Source of the DNA: Candidatus Blautia intestinigallinarum
Lineage (GTDB): Bacteria; Bacillota; Clostridia; Lachnospirales; Lachnospiraceae
Reading direction: 5' to 3'
NCBI GenBank assembly: GCA_019112635.1
Contig: DXIX01000023.1
Span: 1 to 64,000 of the forward strand
Length of the DNA stretch: 64,000 bases
Below are positions 44,003 to 53,133 of the stretch, one piece after another (position 1 is the first letter of the stretch; every line of letters begins with the position of its first letter). The position numbers and the translations under genes are program-made. The notes under the pieces were generated by a model that was given only the letters and a program-made list of their open reading frames with translations, did not search any database and had not been told where the DNA came from.

Positions 44003-45241
44003 ATGAGTAAAAAAATTGATGAACGTCTGCCAAAAGACACGGGGAAGAAAGTGCGGGAAAGCTATGCGGCGATACGTTCTCCCTGGGATAAACTGATCAG
44101 CTACAAAGATGCCATGCATTATGTCTCTCGTTATAATTCTGTGCTGAGTGCGGCCTGTATGCAGGCATTGCGAATTCTGGTTCCAGACTATAAGGAGCGT
44201 GCCCAGTATATGTGTGAAGCGGCTTATCAGAGACTTTACTATATCCAGACAAACTATGGAGCCTATGCAATGGATCAGCACAATGTTCATCCTTTCTGCC
44301 GGGGAAGCTTTGTGGGAGCCCTTACTGGAGATGCCGGGGATGAAGGCCTGCTGATGTGCGGACGGGTTCAGGATTTTGGAACTTACCGGGCAGAAAAAGA
44401 ATTGGATGTCTGTGACTGGGACATCGTAGGATCTGAGCTGTGCCGTGCCACAACCCAGTCTTTGGAAGCGAGCAGTACAGCCTGGTCTGAGAAACTGCGC
44501 CCGGGAACGAAACTGGAATTCCATATGGTAGAGGCAAGGGGATGCGGTGACCGTCATTGCCGTATTGTGGCAGAAAGCCGGGATAAATATCCAATGCCAG
44601 CCCATGAGCAGTGGGAATGTTTCGGACCTGTTGCGACAGAAGATCAGATTAAATACACGCAGGAAGAGGATACGGTGAAAGAATCTATGGTGTTTCGTGA
44701 AGAATGTGACTATACATTCTCCAATGGAACCAATATGGAGCAGGATGACAGCAGTGTCTCAGAAATGATGAGTCATTCTAATGCGGCCTGCTTGTATATT
44801 TTCCCGACTATTGATTATCTTCTCCGGCAGGGGAAATTAGAGGAAAAGACTGTAGATCATGTCTTACGATGCGTCTGTGAAGCAGCCGGAAAGGCAGCTT
44901 TCGGAGAGTATTATGCGAAAGAAGCGCAGCGTGCATGGCTGGGGGTACCGGCCGGTCTGGAAGACGGTCGTTTGATGGGAGGACATATTGAGATGTTCCT
45001 CCAGGCATTTGGCGTTCCCTATGAGACGGAAGCTTTTAACAGCGAAGAAGTTATCTATGTAATCGACCGGGGAAAACTCACCTGTCATGCAGCTAAAATG
45101 GGAGATGCTTATGTGGCATACTGGTATGGCATGACCAGAACTCTGGTAAATGCACAGTGGTTCTTGTGGGAAGAAAAAGAGAAAGTTTCGGAGGATAAAC
45201 TTCGCATTAAAATCGCAAGGAAAATCGACAAATTCTGTTAA
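44003..45241 (+). CDS. Conserved hypothetical protein of unknown function, 412 residues
   Basis: I do not recognise this family with confidence. The protein is soluble, with no signal peptide or membrane helix. It appears to consist of two parts. The first (about 20-205) ends in EARGCGDRHCRIVAES, a pattern like the end of V4R-type small-molecule domains. The second (about 225-410) holds GKAAFGEYYAKEAQRAWLG and a CHAAK motif near the end. Several conserved-looking cysteines (CRGSF, CGDRHC, EECDY) could bind metal or a cofactor. GGAG at 43990-43993 sets the ATG at 44003. It opens an operon with a GcvT-like folate enzyme and an SDR under a PucR-type regulator, so it is probably an enzyme or binding protein for the same substrate. 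Confidence 0.75.
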   Translation: MSKKIDERLPKDTGKKVRESYAAIRSPWDKLISYKDAMHYVSRYNSVLSAACMQALRILVPDYKERAQYMCEAAYQRLYYIQTNYGAYAMDQHNVHPFCRGSFVGALTGDAGDEGLLMCGRVQDFGTYRAEKELDVCDWDIVGSELCRATTQSLEASSTAWSEKLRPGTKLEFHMVEARGCGDRHCRIVAESRDKYPMPAHEQWECFGPVATEDQIKYTQEEDTVKESMVFREECDYTFSNGTNMEQDDSSVSEMMSHSNAACLYIFPTIDYLLRQGKLEEKTVDHVLRCVCEAAGKAAFGEYYAKEAQRAWLGVPAGLEDGRLMGGHIEMFLQAFGVPYETEAFNSEEVIYVIDRGKLTCHAAKMGDAYVAYWYGMTRTLVNAQWFLWEEKEKVSEDKLRIKIARKIDKFC

Positions 45242-45268
45242 TAGTCAGGGAAAGAGAGGAACGTACAT

Positions 45269-46285
45269 ATGTATAAAAATGTATATAAATATGATGAGAT
45301 GAAGCGCAAAGAGCATATGGCCGTGAGAGAAAATGTGGGATGGTATCTGTGGACACATCAGTTGATAGAGGTGACCGGCGATGACGCATCTGCGTTTCTG
45401 GATGAATTATTTACCAAACCGATTGCCACTATCAAAGTAGGAAAAGAAAGATATACTACCATGCTGGACGAAAAAGGCGAAATTATTGATGATGTTGTGG
45501 TATTTCGCATGGGAGAGCAAAAGTATTGGATTTCTACTTTATTTGCCACATATATGCAGGCGTGGATGGAGAAGCATAGGGGAGATTACCGGGTTGTATA
45601 TGAAAATATTACACCTCAGTATCATATGTATGCTGTTCAAGGGCCAAAATCCAGAGATATGGTAAATGCTCTGGTGGAAAAACCAGTGGATGACTTGAAA
45701 TTCTTCTCTTTTGAGGAAAATAAGGCCGGGGATCTGAAAGTGATGGTGAACCGGGCTGGATTTACAGGAGAAAAGCTGGGATACGAGATTTATGTGGCGG
45801 CCGATCAGGCAGATACTATGGAAGAAAAATTAAGAGCAGCCGGAGAGCCCTTCGGAGCTGTGGAAGTGACAGAATTTCAGGTCATGGCATGGACATTGCC
45901 TACGGAGGCTGGATTTTATTACATGAGAGATCTGCGTCATGCCAATCCGTTGGAAGTGGGACTGGACAAGGGAATTGACTGGGATAAAGAGTTTATTGGA
46001 AAAGAAGCATTGCTGCAGGTAAGAGAACAGGGTCCAGCGCGGGAAATGCTGGGCTTCACAGTGGATGAAGCGGATATCTATATTCAGAGCCGTCATCTGG
46101 GAGGACCGGGTGAACATGTGATTGTGGATGGAGAGGATATCGGACGTGTGGTGAAGCTGGTTTATGGTTATGTGAAAGACACGAATATTGGCTATATTCT
46201 GGTCAAAAAAGGCGTACTCAAACCTGGAGATCATATCAAACTCCATGGATTTGACGCAGTAGTGACAGAGAAATATTTTTTATAA
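45269..46285 (+). CDS. GcvT-like tetrahydrofolate-dependent aminomethyl/demethylase family protein
   Basis: A 338-residue member of the glycine-cleavage T-protein fold. Family features seen are FLDELFTKPIATIKVGKERYTTMLDEKG at the front, NRAGFTGEKLGYEIYV in the middle and NPLEVGLDKGIDWDKEFIGKEALL towards the C-terminal barrel. There are no glycine-cleavage H or P genes nearby, so it resembles stand-alone relatives that move a methyl group from an N-, O- or S-methyl compound to folate. AGAGG precedes the ATG. Together with the unknown protein and SDR it suggests a demethylation pathway. Confidence 0.85.
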   Translation: MYKNVYKYDEMKRKEHMAVRENVGWYLWTHQLIEVTGDDASAFLDELFTKPIATIKVGKERYTTMLDEKGEIIDDVVVFRMGEQKYWISTLFATYMQAWMEKHRGDYRVVYENITPQYHMYAVQGPKSRDMVNALVEKPVDDLKFFSFEENKAGDLKVMVNRAGFTGEKLGYEIYVAADQADTMEEKLRAAGEPFGAVEVTEFQVMAWTLPTEAGFYYMRDLRHANPLEVGLDKGIDWDKEFIGKEALLQVREQGPAREMLGFTVDEADIYIQSRHLGGPGEHVIVDGEDIGRVVKLVYGYVKDTNIGYILVKKGVLKPGDHIKLHGFDAVVTEKYFL

Positions 46286-46302
46286 AGAAGAGGGAAAAAG
46301 AT

Positions 46303-47220
46303 ATGGAAAACATGAATTTTGATCCGGCGGCAATGTCTGCCATGATAATGAAAAGTTATATTAATGATACACTTCCTCTGGAAGATATGATTTATGTAAA
46401 AGGCAAAGTAGCTATTGTTACAGGAGGAACTTCTGGTCTTGGGTTCTGTGTGGCACAAAGACTCTGTCAGGGCGGAGCAAAAGTGGTGATTGCAGGAACA
46501 ACAGAGAAGAAAGGGAAAGCAGCGATTGATCTTTTGAAAGAGAAAAATTATGAGGTGACGTTCTGCCAGGCAGATGTCAGAAGTGAAGAGTCTGTGAAAC
46601 ATTTGGTTGATTTTACGGTGGAAACGTATGGATCCGTGGATATTCTGGTGACCAGCGGAGGCTCCTGGAGTTTCGCTCATGTTTATGATCTTCCGGAAGA
46701 AGAGTTTATGAAGACGGTCGATATTAATCTGACAGGTGCTTTCCGCTGTGCGAAACAGGTGAGCAAATACATGGTGGAGCATCAGGTCAAGGGCAAGATT
46801 GTCTTTGTCTCCTCGAACTGTGCGTATGTTTCTCAGCCGGTATTCGGCGGATATGCTCACTATGCGGCATCCAAGGGCGGAGTTATCGCTATGACACAGG
46901 AGCTGGCAAAAGAATTAAAACGGTTTGGAATTATGGTTAACACAGTGGCTCCAGGCGGTATGAAAACACCTGGCGCAATGACGAACGGGCCGGTGAGAAC
47001 GCTGTCTGCGGAAAAGCAAAAAGAGATGGGGAGAGAGCTGATGGTTGCTGCCGTGGATGAAGTTCCCACTGCAGACAGTGTGGCCATTGCGATCTATGGC
47101 ATGTGTACGAAGATGGCCGATGGAATTACTGGGGAATGTCTGGTGGCGGATAGCGGTATGATGAGAAACATTGTGTCCTATCAGCCGGCTGTTGCTCAGT
47201 ATCCGCCAAAAGAGGAATAA
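46303..47220 (+). CDS. Short-chain dehydrogenase/reductase
   Basis: A 305-residue SDR with an unusual 30-residue N-terminal extension before the Rossmann fold. The cofactor loop TGGTSGLG is at 40-47, the LVTSGGSW stretch replaces the common NNAG motif, and the catalytic YAHYAASKGG motif lies near 185. It is the third gene of the PucR-linked operon, 17 bases after the GcvT-like gene. It likely oxidises or reduces the product of the folate-dependent step. The missing NNAG motif may affect cofactor or substrate choice. Confidence 0.88.
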   Translation: MENMNFDPAAMSAMIMKSYINDTLPLEDMIYVKGKVAIVTGGTSGLGFCVAQRLCQGGAKVVIAGTTEKKGKAAIDLLKEKNYEVTFCQADVRSEESVKHLVDFTVETYGSVDILVTSGGSWSFAHVYDLPEEEFMKTVDINLTGAFRCAKQVSKYMVEHQVKGKIVFVSSNCAYVSQPVFGGYAHYAASKGGVIAMTQELAKELKRFGIMVNTVAPGGMKTPGAMTNGPVRTLSAEKQKEMGRELMVAAVDEVPTADSVAIAIYGMCTKMADGITGECLVADSGMMRNIVSYQPAVAQYPPKEE

Positions 47221-47242
47221 AAAACAGTTCGGGGGAATTTGG

Positions 47243-47271
47243 TATACAGATCTTTAAAAATAAGGTATAAT
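47243..47271 (+). promoter_or_regulatory. Promoter of the methyltransferase gene
   Basis: TATACA (47243-47248) and TATAAT (47266-47271) are spaced by 17 bases, separating the methyltransferase from the preceding operon. Confidence 0.55.
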
Positions 47272-47312
47272 CTAGATTGTCAAAAATAGAAAAAATGCAA
47301 GACGAGGTTGTT

Positions 47313-48074
47313 ATGGATTTATTAAAAGAAATACAGGCATACTGGAGTACCCGGACGGAAGGGTACTCAGAAGTGAATCAAAAAGAGCTGGAGGGGATGC
47401 AAAGAGGGGCCTGGTTAAAGGTTCTGGAGGAACAGTTCCCGTCATGCGAAAAAGATCAGCTTCGGATTTTGGATATTGGAACCGGTCCGGGATTCTTTCC
47501 AAGAATTCTGGCCGAGCAGGGATATCATGTGACGGCGGTGGATTATACCTATGAGATGCTTGAGAAAGCCAGGGAGAACACAAAAGGACTGGAAGAGTTC
47601 ATCACATTTTTCCAGATGGATGCTCAGAATCTGGATTTTCCAGACCAAAGTTTTGATGTGGTGATTTCCAGAAATCTGACCTGGAATCTTCCGGATCCCC
47701 GAAGAGCCTATGAAGAGTGGTACCGGGTACTGGACAAGGGTGGAAAGCTTTTAAATTTTGATGCCAACTGGTATTCTTATCTCTACGATGAAGAACAGAG
47801 AAAAGCTTATGAGCAGGACCGGCAGAATGTGGAGGAGCAGAATCTGGACGACCATTATCTATGTACGGATATTGACCGTATGGAGAAGATTGCTTACCAG
47901 GTACCGCTGTCAGCGGCTTCAAGACCGCAATGGGATGTGAAAGTACTTAGGGAGATCGGATTCGAACAGATCAAGACAGACACTCAGATCTGGAAGCAGG
48001 TCTGGAGTGAGGAAGAAAGGCTGAATTATCAGTCTACCCCCATGTTTATGATTGCGGCAGTTCGCGGAAAATAA
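47313..48074 (+). CDS. Class I SAM-dependent methyltransferase
   Basis: A 253-residue Rossmann-fold methyltransferase with motif I LDIGTGPG (53-60), acidic AVDY after beta-2, and a motif IV-like DVVISRNLTWNLPDP. GAGG six bases upstream supports ATG 47313; an earlier TTG at 47277 in the same frame has no ribosome site. It has its own promoter and terminator. The acceptor (small molecule or cofactor) is not evident. Confidence 0.85.
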   Translation: MDLLKEIQAYWSTRTEGYSEVNQKELEGMQRGAWLKVLEEQFPSCEKDQLRILDIGTGPGFFPRILAEQGYHVTAVDYTYEMLEKARENTKGLEEFITFFQMDAQNLDFPDQSFDVVISRNLTWNLPDPRRAYEEWYRVLDKGGKLLNFDANWYSYLYDEEQRKAYEQDRQNVEEQNLDDHYLCTDIDRMEKIAYQVPLSAASRPQWDVKVLREIGFEQIKTDTQIWKQVWSEEERLNYQSTPMFMIAAVRGK

Positions 48075-48075
48075 G

Positions 48076-48119
48076 GAAGAGAAGTCTTCGAGGAATATCT
48101 TTTCGGAGACTTCTCTTTC
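48076..48119. terminator. Bidirectional terminator
   Basis: GAAGAGAAGTCTTCG (48076-48090) pairs with 48104-48118 with two G-U pairs and is followed by TTCTTAATTTT. It separates the methyltransferase from the convergent ABC permease. Confidence 0.75.
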
Positions 48120-48127
48120 TTAATTTT

Positions 48128-48937
48128 CTACGGATGTGAGACTCTCTTTGAGAGGTACAGCTTTTCTGCCAGATTGATCAGACTGTACAGCACCATGGCG
48201 ATGACGCACAGGATGACGATGGACATCAGAACCCAGGAAAGTTTGAAGACCTGGCTTCCATAGATGATCAGATAGCCAAGTCCCTGTCTGGCACCGATGA
48301 ATTCGCCGATGATGACTCCCACCAGGCACAGGCCGACGTTTACTTTCATGACGCTGAAAATCAGCGGAACGGAAGATGGCAGGATCACCTTGAACAGGGC
48401 ATCCAGTTTTGTGCCGCGCAGGGTTGCGATCAGTTTCAGTTTGTCTTTGTCGACTTCGTGAAAACCAGTGTAAAGGTTGATGATGGAACCGAAGATCGCC
48501 ACGGAGATCCCTGCCACGATGATGGTTTTCTGATTGGCGCCAAGCCATACGATCAGAAGGGGAGCCAGCGCGGACTTTGGAAGACTGTTCAGAACCACGA
48601 GATAAGGTTCCAGAATTTTGGAGAGTTTCGGAAAAATCCATAGAACGACCGCAGTGCCAAGCCCCAGGACGACCACCAGGAAAAAACTGGCGATGGTCTC
48701 CCAAAGTGTGATGCCGATATGGGTGAAGAGGCTTTGGTCTTTACACATATCACAGAAAGTCTGGGTGATGATTCCCGGAGAACAGAAGATAAAGGAATCA
48801 ATCCAGCCTTTTGTTGCGCTGATTTCCCAAAGTGAGAGGAAAAGCACGAAGATCAGGATGCGGCAGACGGTGATCAGAATTTTTTCATGCTTTCTCTTTT
48901 TCAGAAACAGGATTTGTTCCTTCGAGGGATGTGTCAT
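48128..48937 (-). CDS. ABC importer permease, SsuC/TauC/ThiX type
   Basis: A 269-residue permease with six hydrophobic segments and an EAA-like loop (LIATLRGTKLDALFKVILPSS). An AAGGAG ten bases upstream supports the ATG at 48937, which lies inside the ATPase gene, giving a 53-base overlap. The family imports sulfonates, taurine, nitrate or thiamine precursors. No binding protein is adjacent. Confidence 0.85.
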   Translation of the reverse strand: MTHPSKEQILFLKKRKHEKILITVCRILIFVLFLSLWEISATKGWIDSFIFCSPGIITQTFCDMCKDQSLFTHIGITLWETIASFFLVVVLGLGTAVVLWIFPKLSKILEPYLVVLNSLPKSALAPLLIVWLGANQKTIIVAGISVAIFGSIINLYTGFHEVDKDKLKLIATLRGTKLDALFKVILPSSVPLIFSVMKVNVGLCLVGVIIGEFIGARQGLGYLIIYGSQVFKLSWVLMSIVILCVIAMVLYSLINLAEKLYLSKRVSHP

Positions 48938-49697
48938 GATCGTTCAGCTCCTTCCAGATAAGATTGAAATAATTTTTAAATTCCGGAGCATTTCTGGATT
49001 CCAGAGGCGTCCGGTTTGTCAGGCTAAAATGAATGTTCACAAGATCTTTTACTACGGCAGGTCTCTTGGACAGGATCAGGACCCGGTCTGCCATACTGAT
49101 TGCCTCGGAAATGTCATGGGTCACCAGGATGGCTGTTTTGGCTTCTCTTTTAATAATTTTTCCAATGTCATCGCTCACGTTGAGGCGTGTCTGGTAATCC
49201 AGGGCAGAAAAAGGCTCATCCAGGAGGAGCAGATCCGGCTGCAGGGCCAGTGTCCGGATCAGAGCGGCTCTTTGGCGCATTCCTCCGGAAAGCTGTGAGG
49301 GGTGGGATTTTCGGAATTTGTCCAAACCGTAGAGGGCGAGCAGATGATTCACATACGCTTTTCGTTCCTGTGTCAGCTGATGGCGGATTTCCAGTCCCAG
49401 GATGACATTCTGGTAGACGGTACGCCATTCCAGCAGATGGTCTTTCTGGAGCATATAGCCGATTTCGGCACGATCTTTTCCTTTTTGAAAACCACTTAGG
49501 ATAATAGAGCCGCTTTCCGGTGTCAAAAGACCGCAGATCAGGTCCAGAAGGGTGGATTTTCCACAGCCGCTGGGCCCTACGATCGCCAGAAATTCACCTT
49601 TTTTTACCTGGAAGGATATATTGGAAAGGGCCTGTGTCTCACCTTCGGCCGTGTGATAGGACAAACTTACATTTCTTACATCTAACAGTGTTTCCAT
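48885..49697 (-). CDS. ABC importer ATPase, SsuB/TauB/ThiZ type
   Basis: A 270-residue ATPase with Walker A GPSGCGKST (near 40), the signature LSGGMRQR (near 135) and Walker B LLLDEPFSALD (near 157). GGGAGG seven bases before the ATG marks the start. It pairs with the overlapping permease gene. Substrate unknown; the solute-binding protein must be encoded elsewhere or be lost. Confidence 0.9.
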   Translation of the reverse strand: METLLDVRNVSLSYHTAEGETQALSNISFQVKKGEFLAIVGPSGCGKSTLLDLICGLLTPESGSIILSGFQKGKDRAEIGYMLQKDHLLEWRTVYQNVILGLEIRHQLTQERKAYVNHLLALYGLDKFRKSHPSQLSGGMRQRAALIRTLALQPDLLLLDEPFSALDYQTRLNVSDDIGKIIKREAKTAILVTHDISEAISMADRVLILSKRPAVVKDLVNIHFSLTNRTPLESRNAPEFKNYFNLIWKELNDHDTSLEGTNPVSEKEKA

Positions 49698-49729
49698 TTG
49701 GTAACCTCCCTTTTGGTATATAGTAATAT

Positions 49730-49758
49730 ATGACTTTTTTGAAATCTTGTGCTATACT
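49730..49758 (+). promoter_or_regulatory. Promoter of queH
   Basis: ATGACT (49730-49735) and TATACT (49753-49758) are spaced by 17 bases, 33 bases ahead of the queH start. Confidence 0.5.
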
Positions 49759-49791
49759 GACGCTGAGCAAGAGAGGAAGAAGGTTTTCAAT

Positions 49792-50415
49792 ATGAATAAA
49801 ATCAATTATCAGAAAAAATTAGATCAGCTGATCCAGGAAATTTCAAAAGAAGACAGGGTTCCGACTTTATTTTTACACAGCTGCTGTGCTCCCTGCAGCA
49901 GTTATGTGCTGGAATATCTGTCCAGGTATTTCGCAATTACCGTCTTTTTTTATAACCCTAATATTTCTCCGGAGTCGGAGTATCAAAAGCGGGTGGCAGA
50001 GATCCAGAAGTTGATTGAGGAGCAGCCCCACCTTCACCCGGTTAAGTTTGTGGAGGGGAAATATGAGCCGCAGCGTTTTTACGATATGGCCAGAGGAATG
50101 GAGGATATTCCAGAAGGGGGTGAGAGGTGTTTTGCCTGTTACCGTCTGCGCCTGGAGGAGGCGGCGAGACTGGCGGCGGAAGGAGATTATGACTATTTTA
50201 CGACCACTTTGAGCATCAGCCCGCTGAAGAATGCAGAAAAAATTAATGAAATCGGAGAGGAGCTTCAGGAGATTTATCAGGTACGCCATCTTCCATCGGA
50301 TTTTAAGAAGAAAAATGGGTACAAGCGTTCTGTGGAACTGTCTAGAGAGTACAATCTGTACCGTCAGAATTATTGCGGCTGCGTTTTTTCAAAACGGGAG
50401 GCAGAGAATAGATAA
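49792..50415 (+). CDS. queH: Epoxyqueuosine reductase QueH
   Basis: A 207-residue enzyme that carries out the last step of queuosine synthesis in tRNA, reducing epoxyqueuosine. Signature cysteines are the adjacent pair C31-C32 with C35 in HSCCAPCSSY, and later CFACYRLRL and NYCGCVF, which bind an iron-sulfur cluster and the diiron site in the QueH family. The ATG at 49792 gives the usual N terminus; GAAGG lies upstream. It replaces the cobalamin-dependent QueG of other bacteria. Confidence 0.92.
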   Translation: MNKINYQKKLDQLIQEISKEDRVPTLFLHSCCAPCSSYVLEYLSRYFAITVFFYNPNISPESEYQKRVAEIQKLIEEQPHLHPVKFVEGKYEPQRFYDMARGMEDIPEGGERCFACYRLRLEEAARLAAEGDYDYFTTTLSISPLKNAEKINEIGEELQEIYQVRHLPSDFKKKNGYKRSVELSREYNLYRQNYCGCVFSKREAENR

Positions 50416-50530
50416 AAATAGCTGAAATTGTAAAAAAATTATTGCGGTTTTCGGTTGTTTTATGATATCTTATTTTTGTAGAGAGTAAATTTAAGAATTG
50501 CTCAACGATAACTGCATGAGGAGGGATAAA

Positions 50531-51493
50531 ATGAGAAGGAGAGTGAAAAAAGGATTTTTAGGCTTGATTGCAGGGATGCTTTTGCTGCTTGGGAGCGCCG
50601 CAGCTGTTATGGCGGCAGACCTGGAAGAGAATCTGGAACCAGCGGCACAGTTTGAGAACCGTGGTGAGGCTTTTGCATCTGCTTCATCATCGACAGTGGT
50701 TCAGACGAAGGCAACGACTTCCAGTTTTACTTTGTCCTGGGGTAAGATCACAAATGCGAAATATTATAACATTTATTACCGTAAATCGACCAGCAGTACG
50801 ACCGATTCACTCATGATGTACAGTCCGTCGGTTGTGGTCAATCACCTTTCCGCTAATTCCAAATACTATGTGAGCGTGAAGGCGTACACTTCCAAGGGAA
50901 CTTTGCTGGCAAGTACGGGGACGTTTACCTGCAAGACTCTGCCGGGACAGCCTGGATTCCGGGGAAAATCCACAAACCATTCAACGGGAAAAATGACCCT
51001 GTATTTTAAGACACCGTCAAATGCCGCAGTGGAAGGATACCGGGTCAAGTATACCAATGTGAAGACGAAGGGAAATAAGACACTGACTACATCGAACTTG
51101 AGTTATTGCTATCTTCCGCTCAAATACAGTGCTTATTACAAAGTGGAGGTCAATGGCTATATTACGCTGAATGGAAAGAAAGTATACAGCGCAAAACGAA
51201 CCATTTATTTGGCTCAGCAGCCTAAAATTTATAAAAAATCTGCTACGAAATCTACAATGACCGTGCGGTGGAACAAAGTGGCCGGAGCCACGAATTATTC
51301 GGTTTATGTGTCGACAAGTCCGAATTCCGGATATAAGAAGGTGAAGACTACCACAGGAACTACATATACCAAGACAGGAATGAAGATTGGAAAATCTTAT
51401 TACATGTATGTAGTTGCCAACAGAAGAGTGGGAAGTACAACTTATAAGTCGCCGGCAGATTATTATTCAAAATTTTATATTTATTACGGGTAA
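50531..51493 (+). CDS. Secreted protein with fibronectin type III-like repeats
   Basis: A 320-residue exported protein. A signal peptide (KKGFLGLIAGMLLLLGSAAAVMA) is followed by an acidic stretch and two or three fibronectin type III-like beta domains: one from about 55 (SFTLSWGKITNAKYYNIYY) and one from about 235 (TMTVRWNKVAGATNYSVYV), with a more divergent one between. No anchor, sorting signal or catalytic domain is visible, so it may be released or bind the wall through its repeats. GGAGGG before the ATG at 50531. It ends in a clear terminator. Confidence 0.83.
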   Translation: MRRRVKKGFLGLIAGMLLLLGSAAAVMAADLEENLEPAAQFENRGEAFASASSSTVVQTKATTSSFTLSWGKITNAKYYNIYYRKSTSSTTDSLMMYSPSVVVNHLSANSKYYVSVKAYTSKGTLLASTGTFTCKTLPGQPGFRGKSTNHSTGKMTLYFKTPSNAAVEGYRVKYTNVKTKGNKTLTTSNLSYCYLPLKYSAYYKVEVNGYITLNGKKVYSAKRTIYLAQQPKIYKKSATKSTMTVRWNKVAGATNYSVYVSTSPNSGYKKVKTTTGTTYTKTGMKIGKSYYMYVVANRRVGSTTYKSPADYYSKFYIYYG

Positions 51494-51504
51494 ATCGAAT
51501 GGGG

Positions 51505-51536
51505 GAGCACAGTCAGCCTTTGACTGTGCTCTTATT
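51505..51536 (+). terminator. Intrinsic terminator ahead of argH
   Basis: GAGCACAGTCA (51505-51515) pairs perfectly with TGACTGTGCTC (51521-51531), followed by TTATTT. Confidence 0.82.
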
Positions 51537-51648
51537 TCATGTTACACTACCGTTAACGTTGCTGTGCGCAGGAGGGTCTGGCAGTAATAGCTGGAATTTT
51601 GTGCGCATCGTATATGAAAATGAGAATATGAGGAAAAGAGGAAGAAAT

Positions 51649-53028
51649 ATGGCACAGTTATGGGGAGGCCGTTTCACAAAGGAGACGGACCAGCTGGTAT
51701 ACAACTTTAATGCATCGATATCGTTTGATCAGAAATTTTATGAGCAGGATATCCGTGGAAGTATGGCTCATGTGAAGATGCTGGCAAAGCAGCAGATTCT
51801 CACGGAGGAGGAGAAGCAGCAGATTCTGGACGGCCTGCAGGGAATTCTGGATGATGTGAGATCCGGAAGACTGGAAATTACCAGTGAATATGAAGATATT
51901 CACAGTTTTGTGGAGGCGAATCTGATCGACCGAATCGGAGATGCCGGAAAGAAGCTTCACACGGGAAGAAGCCGGAATGATCAAGTGGCTCTGGATATGA
52001 AGCTGTATGTGAGAGATGAGATTGACGAGATGGATCATCTGGTGAAGAGTCTCATGGAATCTCTGCTGAAGATCATGAAAGAGAATGTACATACATACAT
52101 GCCTGGATTTACCCATCTTCAGAAAGCACAGCCGGTGACACTGGCTCATCATGTGGGCGCTTATTTTGAGATGTTCAAAAGGGATAGGGGACGTCTCTGT
52201 GACATCCGTGTCAGGATGAATACCTGTCCGCTGGGCGCAGGTGCTCTGGCGGGAACTACCTATCCGCTGGACAGGGAGTACACAGCACAGCTTCTCGGTT
52301 TTGACGGGCCGACCTGGAACAGCATGGATTCGGTCTCTGACCGGGATTATGTGATTGAGCTGCTCAGTGCCATGTCCACCATCATGATGCACTTAAGCCG
52401 CTTCAGCGAGGAGATTATCCTGTGGAATTCCAATGAATATCAGTTCGTGGAGATCGATGACGCCTACAGTACTGGAAGCAGCATCATGCCTCAGAAGAAA
52501 AATCCGGATATCGCAGAGCTGGTTCGCGGGAAAACAGGACGGGTGTACGCAGCTTTGATGAGTCTTTTGACCACGATGAAGGGGATTCCTCTGGCTTACA
52601 ACAAAGACATGCAGGAAGACAAGGAGCTGACCTTTGATGCCATCGATACGGTGAAGGGCTGTCTGGCTCTGTTCCAGGGCATGATTTCCACCATGGAGTT
52701 CAAGAAGGACAACATGGAGAGAAGTGCCAAGAATGGTTTTACCAACGCGACAGACGCGGCAGACTATCTGGTCAATCATGGAGTGCCTTTCCGTGACGCA
52801 CACGGAATCGTGGGACAGCTGGTGCTGGTTTGTATTGAAAAGGGAATTTCTCTGGATGAACTTCCTCTTTCTGAATATCAGAAGATCAGTCCGGTCTTTG
52901 AGGAAGATATCTATGAGGCGATCAGTATGAAGACCTGTGTGGAAAAGAGAATGACCCTGGGAGCTCCGGGGCCGGAAGTGATGGAGCAGGTGATTGCCAG
53001 GGAAGAGGAGTATTTGAAAAAAAACTAA
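51649..53028 (+). CDS. argH: Argininosuccinate lyase
   Basis: A 459-residue enzyme of the fumarase/aspartase superfamily that splits argininosuccinate into arginine and fumarate, the last step of arginine synthesis. The family signature GSSIMPQKKNP is at 276-286, with TGRSRNDQVALD and GFTHLQKAQPVT earlier. The start is the ATG before AQLWGGRF, after GAGGAAG; the frame is open upstream but that part is not conserved. argG is not adjacent. The spacing to asd (about 100 bases) holds TTGCATTTTTATGCAA, a small inverted repeat. Confidence 0.97.
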   Translation: MAQLWGGRFTKETDQLVYNFNASISFDQKFYEQDIRGSMAHVKMLAKQQILTEEEKQQILDGLQGILDDVRSGRLEITSEYEDIHSFVEANLIDRIGDAGKKLHTGRSRNDQVALDMKLYVRDEIDEMDHLVKSLMESLLKIMKENVHTYMPGFTHLQKAQPVTLAHHVGAYFEMFKRDRGRLCDIRVRMNTCPLGAGALAGTTYPLDREYTAQLLGFDGPTWNSMDSVSDRDYVIELLSAMSTIMMHLSRFSEEIILWNSNEYQFVEIDDAYSTGSSIMPQKKNPDIAELVRGKTGRVYAALMSLLTTMKGIPLAYNKDMQEDKELTFDAIDTVKGCLALFQGMISTMEFKKDNMERSAKNGFTNATDAADYLVNHGVPFRDAHGIVGQLVLVCIEKGISLDELPLSEYQKISPVFEEDIYEAISMKTCVEKRMTLGAPGPEVMEQVIAREEEYLKKN

Positions 53029-53133
53029 AAAAAGTGTTGCATTTTTATGCAAGTTGTTATAGTATTATGTAACAGAAAGACAAATGTGCGCAATGCAAAG
53101 ACGCATAAATAGTAGAGTAGGAGTAAGAAGAAT

